The notes below the pieces were generated by a model. The model made no database searches. It had not been told where the DNA came from and saw nothing but the letters and a program-made list of their open reading frames with translations. A stretch of 5,849 nucleotides of DNA from NCBI GenBank assembly GCA_028290595.1, contig JAQGJO010000508.1, forward strand, positions 1 through 5,849, in the 5' to 3' direction. Below are positions 5,813 through 5,849 of the stretch, in pieces; the stretch's first letter is position 1; each line of letters starts with the position of its first letter. A program made the position numbers and the translations under genes. The stretch comes from Hyphomicrobiales bacterium. Its GTDB lineage: Bacteria > Pseudomonadota > Alphaproteobacteria > Rhizobiales > Beijerinckiaceae.

Positions 5813-5832
5813 CTATGAAATCGTGGCGTCTT

Positions 5833-5849
5833 GGTAGCGGATTACGCCG
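5833..5849. repeat. Possible left arm of an intergenic palindromic repeat, cut by the window edge
   Basis: GGTAGCGGATTACGCCG resembles one arm of a dispersed palindrome I recall from Rhizobiales and other proteobacteria, in which GGATTACGC is followed after a short loop by GC-TAATCC. Only one arm is visible, so the palindrome itself cannot be confirmed here. Confidence 0.2.

Noticed and set aside
3941..5818. Open frame of 625 codons on the plus strand across the ThDP enzyme gene
   Set aside because: It begins inside the terminator and palindromic repeat (its first codons are the translated repeat), is Arg/His/Gly-rich without a domain, and is antisense to a well-supported enzyme gene.

Overview
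The window is GC-rich DNA of alphaproteobacterial, probably Rhizobiales (Bradyrhizobium/Xanthobacter-like), character. The signs are a RamB/ScfR-type regulator paired with isocitrate lyase, a small DUF4170-like protein behind it, and an intergenic palindrome of the GTCATTCCCG...GGGATGAC kind common in that order. This placement is inferred from family resemblance, not from a search.

Layout. Positions 1-180 (minus) hold the start of a secreted protein cut by the window edge, with a convincing promoter at 230-257. Positions 331-651 (minus) encode a small single-pass membrane protein. Positions 739-2166 (minus) encode a 475-residue helix-turn-helix regulator of the ScfR/RamB group. An AT-rich divergent promoter region (2167-2360) separates it from aceA, isocitrate lyase (2361-3632, plus), which is followed after 45 bases by a 71-residue DUF4170-like gene (3678-3893, plus). 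A hairpin terminator (3907-3942) and a compound palindromic repeat (3952-4069) fill the convergent gap. Positions 4079-5785 (minus) encode a ThDP-dependent enzyme of the acetolactate synthase/benzoylformate decarboxylase superfamily with unknown substrate.

How the genes may work together. The core is a carbon-switch module. Isocitrate lyase diverts isocitrate to glyoxylate and succinate during growth on acetate, fatty acids or other C2 sources. The divergent regulator belongs to a family known to respond to short-chain acyl-CoA status and to control aceA or propionyl-CoA genes. The region between them holds a near-consensus promoter for the regulator with a TTTG-N-CAAA palindrome over its -35 box. 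On the aceA side there is a -10-like box without a -35, preceded by direct repeats. This arrangement suggests autoregulation of the regulator and activator-dependent aceA. The DUF4170-like protein is probably cotranscribed with aceA. No link between the ThDP enzyme and this module is visible beyond adjacency; it is convergent and behind a terminator.

I found no CRISPR array, tRNA, rRNA, transposase, phage gene or defence system. Nothing here convincingly amounts to a wholly new system. The best leads are the regulatory region, the DUF4170-like partner, the uncharacterised ThDP enzyme and the palindromic repeat.
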